Source: JAWLFY01 sp964462125 (GTDB lineage Bacteria; Planctomycetota; Planctomycetia; Pirellulales; Pirellulaceae). Taken from it: a DNA stretch of 9,735 bases. A program made the position numbers and the translations under genes. Within the stretch, counting starts at the first letter, position 1; each line of letters begins with the position of its first letter. Positions 6,174-9,735 of this stretch are shown here, piece by piece. The DNA lies in NCBI GenBank assembly GCA_964462125.1, contig CAYWXT010000215.1:1-9735 (forward strand), in the 5' to 3' direction. Below the pieces are notes generated by a model that ran no database searches, was not told where the DNA came from, and saw nothing but the letters and a program-made list of their open reading frames with translations.

Positions 6174-9100
6174 GGCCGGTCTCCTCGGCTGCGAGGATTT
6201 TGGGGAAGCTCGCGACCGACCTCGGGAGATCGCGCCGGCGAAGGAGATCCCAACGACTCGTTCCCGGATGGAGGCGAGCTTTCCTCTGGCATTCGCGGTG
6301 GTTCCTGCAGCGTGGTCGAGTTGTTGGGTGGATTCAGTTGCGGTGCGGGTTGGATGGAGTTCATCCCTTCGAGCGGATCCACCTCGACGGCGGGGCCCAG
6401 CACACTGGGCGGTTGATTGGGATCGTTCGTCGGGTCCTCATGCAGTTGCTCTCCGCGAGGATCGACGTCCGGATAGATGACCTCCCACGACCCTTCTTCG
6501 GGAATCAGCGACGACATTTCGGGGTTGGCCAGGACTTCGCCGTGCAGATCGAAAACGTCACCAGCACACCAATTCATCCGTGCCGTTTCGACTTGTTTGA
6601 GTCGTTCGGCGTCGGCGGCGGTGCGGATCACATGGGGGGTCAGGATGATCAGAAGTTCGCTGCGGCGGTCGGCGACTGAATCGAAACGGAACACATATTT
6701 CAGCAATGGCATGTCACCGAGCACGGGAACCTTGCGATGAATTTCCTGTTGTTCGGTCGTGATCAATCCACCCAGGATGATCGTTTCGCCGTCGGCGGCG
6801 CTCACGGTCGCCTGCGCGCTGGCCACGTCGACGCGGGGGCTGCGAATCGTTGTACCGTCGGCACTGACCGAGATCGGGATCCCTTCACTTTCCGGACCGA
6901 TATTCGATTTCTCCGCGTCGATCTCCATCACCACGTTCCCTTCGGGGCTGATCCGCGGCGTGACGCCCAAGATCAGGCCGACGTTCTCTAGCGCGATCTG
7001 GTTTTGCTGGCCAATCTGGTTGATCGAGGAGCCGACGATCCGCGGCACCCGCTGGCCGACTTGGATAAAGGCCGGTTGGTTGTCGAGGGTCAGCACCTGC
7101 GGTCGGCTGAGAATCTCCAGCCGTCGCGTCTCTTGAAGGGCTCGCAGCAGCACGTTCACGTTTTGGCTATTTGCAGAGAGGACCAGTCCGCCGAAGCCGA
7201 GCTCCGAGTTGGTTCGTCCGACACTGAAGTTGGAAAGGCCCTGTCCGCCGACGTCCCCGGCTCCCTCCAGGGCCCTCTCGGAGCCACTGTTGCCGATTTG
7301 CTGGCTGTTAAAATCGAAGCCGGGCGTATTTTCCGCCCCGATGATCACTTCCTCGGTTTCGGTCAGGATCCCGGCCGCAGTCGAGGTTTGGGAGGTTTGT
7401 GTCAGCGTCACCAGATCACCCAACAAGCTGCGGTCGAACAGGACGGAGTCTTGAATCCCCAGTTCGACACCAAACTCTTCGGTATTGCCGAGCGTGACTT
7501 CGGCGATCAGGACTTGGATCATCACTTGGGGCGGCTGTTCATCGAGCTTTTCGATCAGCGCCTCGATCTCTTCGAAGTACCGCGGCGTGGCGCTGAGCAC
7601 CAGCTTGTTCGAGACCGGTTCGGGAACGACGACCACCTCCTTTTCGAGTTGTTGAAAAGGATTGGTGGTGCCTGGGGACGCCTCTTCGACCTGCCGGGTG
7701 GTGCGAAGGAATTCGTTGATCGCCAGCGCCACATCGACGGCCGGGGAGTTTTTCAGTTGGTACACCATGTTCTTGCGCTGCATGGTGTCCGATTCATCGA
7801 GTCGCACGATCAGGGCATCGACAATGCGGAGGTCCCCTTCGGAGCCGCTGGCGATGATGCTGTTGCTGCGGGCATCGACGGTGAACCGCAAGGGAGCGAG
7901 AGACGATTCGCCGGGGGCGATCGAGATCTGCTGTCCCGCCGTCGTCGTTCCCGATTCTTGGCTGGGCAAAAGTGCCCGCAGGGTTTCGACCAAGCTCGCC
8001 GCGTCTCCATATTCGATCGGAAAGATTTTGATCTTCGCAACCATCCCTTCCGAGTCGAGTTGCCGGATCAGGGCTTCGATCAGCTCGAAGTTTTCCGCCG
8101 GGGCCGAAATAAGCAGGCTGTTCTTTCGCGAATCGACCGTCACTTGAATGTTTTCCAAGATGCCCGAGACGACCAGTTCTTGTCGCATCGGGTCGTCGAT
8201 CATCAGTTCCATCTTGGTGCCGCGAGCGTCATCGGTGGGGGACTCGATTGCCTGTTCCAGCGTCTCGGCCACGTCGGCGGCGATACTGTTGCGAATGGGA
8301 AACACGCGTGTTCGCTGGACGCTACGGTTTTCGTCTGAATCGAGGCGTTCGATCAGACGTGCCACCTCGGCCATGTCGCGGGGCGCCGCGTGCACGACGA
8401 GCGAGTTGGTCCGTCCATCCACGGTCGACTGAATGGTTGGCTCCATCCCTTCGGGACGTCCGTCGAAGAAGCCTTCGATCGATTGCTGCACGTCGGTTGC
8501 CGTCGCGTACTTCAAGCGGAACACATCGAACTGGGTTTCCGGCGTGACCTGCTGGTCCAACTTGGCGATCAACTCCTTGAATGCGTTGACGGCTTCGCCC
8601 CAGCCGATCAGGAGCATGGCGTTCGGTTTCCCCAAGGGGACGACTTGGGCACGTCCCTGTCGCGTGCCGATCAAACTCTCTTGGGTCTCATCGATGATTT
8701 CGGCGATTCCTGCCGATTGGGAAAACCGCAATGGAATGACTTCGATCGCCGGTCGTGTTTCGCGGCTGAGGGCTTCCAGTTGCTCGATGATCTCCGTTAG
8801 CTCCCCGATGTCCTTGTCACGTCCCCGAAGAATGATCGCATCGAGTTCGGGCAACGGCTCCACCTCGATCCCTTCGAGTTGAGGCAAAGCCTGTGTGGTG
8901 GCATCCCGATCAGCGTCCGGCGGTGGCTCACCGTTTCCCGGGCGGAGATCTGGCTCTGGCTCTGCGGCTTGATCGCCCCCGCCCTGCTGGGGACTGGCGG
9001 CGAGTCGAAACGGGCTGCTGGCACCGGCGGCCTGGGCGTTTTCGGGAGACGGTGGCGGCATCGTTCGACCTTCCGACGCCTGGCGGGAGGCCCGCATGAC

Positions 9101-9730
9101 GGCCTGGACATATGGTTGAACTTCGCGAGCGACCCCCATCACCCGTTGGTGAGTGCCATCGGTCGCGGGACCGGGACGGGCGACCGCAGTTAGCACTTGA
9201 GCGAATTGTTCAACGGCGCTGGCCGGACCGTCGACGAGAACGTCCTCGCGGCCGAGATCGAATTCGACCAGGAGCGATCCCGAGGCGACCTGAACCGTCC
9301 ACGGCTCGGCGGGATCCCGGCTCGGCTCGATCCGCCTCCCAAGCATATCCCGCAGGGCTCGGCGAATGGCCGGCGCCTCCCCCCGTGGCAGCGCAAAGAG
9401 CCGCCGCGTCGGTTCACTCGATGGAGCGTCCGCCTCTCCGCGGTTTGTCGGTTGTTGGTTCGTCGGCTGTTGGTTGGTCTGCTGTTGGTTGGTCTGTGTC
9501 CGGGGATCGTTCGCTGGCTGTGGCGCGGAGAGTTGGGCCACTGGGTTCTCGTCCGCTGAGACCGGTTCGCCAGTGCGTGTTCTTTCATTTCCACTGGCTG
9601 GTGGCGATGCTTCTGAGGGTGCTGTGCCATCGAGGGGGACGTCCATCCGCGCGAGTACGGTATCCAGCAGTTCGTGGGTCCAATCGGGACCTTTCAAAAC
9701 GATCCGACCGCGCTGCTCGGAGACTCGCAA
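6170..9730 (-). CDS. gspD: GspD-type secretin, very long, N terminus (signal peptide) not visible
   Basis: GspD multimerises into the outer-membrane channel of the T2SS. The 1,186 visible residues show the end of a ring-type unit (1-34), a Thr/Asn/Gln/Pro linker (about 36-108), another ring-like unit (about 109-185), a second linker (about 186-285), then five N1-like alpha-beta repeats (about 287-392, 399-465, 470-560, 563-647, 651-732), each ending in an xxLD motif. The secretin barrel covers about 734-1036. It contains QVMIQVLIAEVTL, EILSRPQVLTLDNQPAFIQV, NVGLILGVTPRI, and the family signature at 981-1014 (GETIILGGLI, eleven residues from I990 to K1000, VPVLGDMPLLKYVF). The tail (1037-1186) has a block NWCAGDVFDLHGEV and a Pro/Ser/Asn-rich end. 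Usual GspD has about 650-700 residues. The frame opens with TTG at 9730 directly after an in-frame TAA (9733-9731), and no signal peptide follows, so the real N terminus is missing or disrupted at the edge. Family is certain; the start is not. Confidence 0.93.
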   Translation of the reverse strand: MRVSEQRGRIVLKGPDWTHELLDTVLARMDVPLDGTAPSEASPPASGNERTRTGEPVSADENPVAQLSAPQPANDPRTQTNQQQTNQQPTNQQPTNRGEADAPSSEPTRRLFALPRGEAPAIRRALRDMLGRRIEPSRDPAEPWTVQVASGSLLVEFDLGREDVLVDGPASAVEQFAQVLTAVARPGPATDGTHQRVMGVAREVQPYVQAVMRASRQASEGRTMPPPSPENAQAAGASSPFRLAASPQQGGGDQAAEPEPDLRPGNGEPPPDADRDATTQALPQLEGIEVEPLPELDAIILRGRDKDIGELTEIIEQLEALSRETRPAIEVIPLRFSQSAGIAEIIDETQESLIGTRQGRAQVVPLGKPNAMLLIGWGEAVNAFKELIAKLDQQVTPETQFDVFRLKYATATDVQQSIEGFFDGRPEGMEPTIQSTVDGRTNSLVVHAAPRDMAEVARLIERLDSDENRSVQRTRVFPIRNSIAADVAETLEQAIESPTDDARGTKMELMIDDPMRQELVVSGILENIQVTVDSRKNSLLISAPAENFELIEALIRQLDSEGMVAKIKIFPIEYGDAASLVETLRALLPSQESGTTTAGQQISIAPGESSLAPLRFTVDARSNSIIASGSEGDLRIVDALIVRLDESDTMQRKNMVYQLKNSPAVDVALAINEFLRTTRQVEEASPGTTNPFQQLEKEVVVVPEPVSNKLVLSATPRYFEEIEALIEKLDEQPPQVMIQVLIAEVTLGNTEEFGVELGIQDSVLFDRSLLGDLVTLTQTSQTSTAAGILTETEEVIIGAENTPGFDFNSQQIGNSGSERALEGAGDVGGQGLSNFSVGRTNSELGFGGLVLSANSQNVNVLLRALQETRRLEILSRPQVLTLDNQPAFIQVGQRVPRIVGSSINQIGQQNQIALENVGLILGVTPRISPEGNVVMEIDAEKSNIGPESEGIPISVSADGTTIRSPRVDVASAQATVSAADGETIILGGLITTEQQEIHRKVPVLGDMPLLKYVFRFDSVADRRSELLIILTPHVIRTAADAERLKQVETARMNWCAGDVFDLHGEVLANPEMSSLIPEEGSWEVIYPDVDPRGEQLHEDPTNDPNQPPSVLGPAVEVDPLEGMNSIQPAPQLNPPNNSTTLQEPPRMPEESSPPSGNESLGSPSPARSPEVGRELPQNPRSRGDRP
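6181..6186 (-). promoter_or_regulatory. Ribosome binding site GAGGAG for the lipoprotein gene
   Basis: On the minus strand GAGGAG lies within the last codons of gspD, 7 bases before the ATG at 6173. It is the best-spaced site in the window and fixes the lipoprotein start. Confidence 0.65.
9443..9493 (-). repeat. 15-bp repeat coding for TNQQP units in the secretin N-terminal linker
   Basis: Residues 80-96 read as TNQQQ, TNQQP, TNQQP, TN. On the plus strand the 15-mer gctgttggttggtct is perfectly duplicated at 9466-9480 and 9481-9495, with a 12/15 copy at 9451-9465. The unit is in frame and lies in a disordered linker between two ring-type units, so copy changes would alter only linker length. 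Confidence 0.85.
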
Positions 9731-9735
9731 TTAAA

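Noticed and set aside
7004..8338. 444-codon open frame on the plus strand opposite gspD
   Set aside because: It lies wholly within the secretin repeats, shows no domain, and its composition is that of the reverse complement of a GC-rich gene.
1..9735. Search for tRNA, rRNA, CRISPR arrays, insertion sequences and attachment sites
   Set aside because: Apart from the few bases at gene junctions and the right-hand edge, the window is occupied by six coding regions; no spaced direct repeats, terminal inverted repeats or RNA gene signatures were seen.

Overview
This window is a compact, GC-rich piece of a bacterial chromosome encoding part of a type II secretion system (T2SS) or T2SS-like pilus machine. 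The organism is most likely a planctomycete of the Pirellulaceae (Rhodopirellula-like). I infer this from the protein style: long secretion components with acidic, proline- and serine-rich linkers, a secretin of more than 1,180 residues, and a BON-type protein and a lipoprotein whose motifs I associate with planctomycetes. No rRNA or other marker is present to prove it.

Layout. Four genes run on the plus strand from the left edge: a GspK minor pseudopilin (open at the window edge), a GspL/PilM-PilN-like membrane protein, a GspM/PilO-like protein carrying a GspC/PilP-like C-terminal domain, and a small exported protein ending in a BON-like domain. Two genes run on the minus strand from the right edge: a giant GspD-type secretin and a lipoprotein directly downstream of it. 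The two blocks converge at a shared CTAG (4992-4995) that contains the stop codons of both. Within each strand, three of the four gene junctions are 4-base ATGA stop/start overlaps and the fourth has only 5-14 bases between stop and start. There is no non-coding stretch of any size, no RNA gene, no mobile element and no CRISPR array. Promoters for both operons must lie outside the window.

How the parts fit. GspK would sit at the tip of the pseudopilus. The GspL-like and GspM-like proteins form the inner-membrane platform that links the cytoplasmic ATPase (not in the window) to the periplasm. The GspC-like domain fused to the GspM-like protein is the likely contact with the secretin N-domains. 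GspD forms the outer-membrane channel. The coupled lipoprotein is a candidate accessory or pilotin-like partner, and the BON protein a candidate periplasmic accessory. The ATPase, platform protein GspF and the other pseudopilins (G-J) are expected upstream of position 1.

Most notable points: the GspM-GspC-type fusion, the secretin-coupled lipoprotein of no family I can name, the BON protein with a repeated FLR/FVG/FIG motif block, an in-frame TAA immediately before the first secretin codon with no signal peptide visible, and the zero-spacing convergent junction followed by a strong hairpin.
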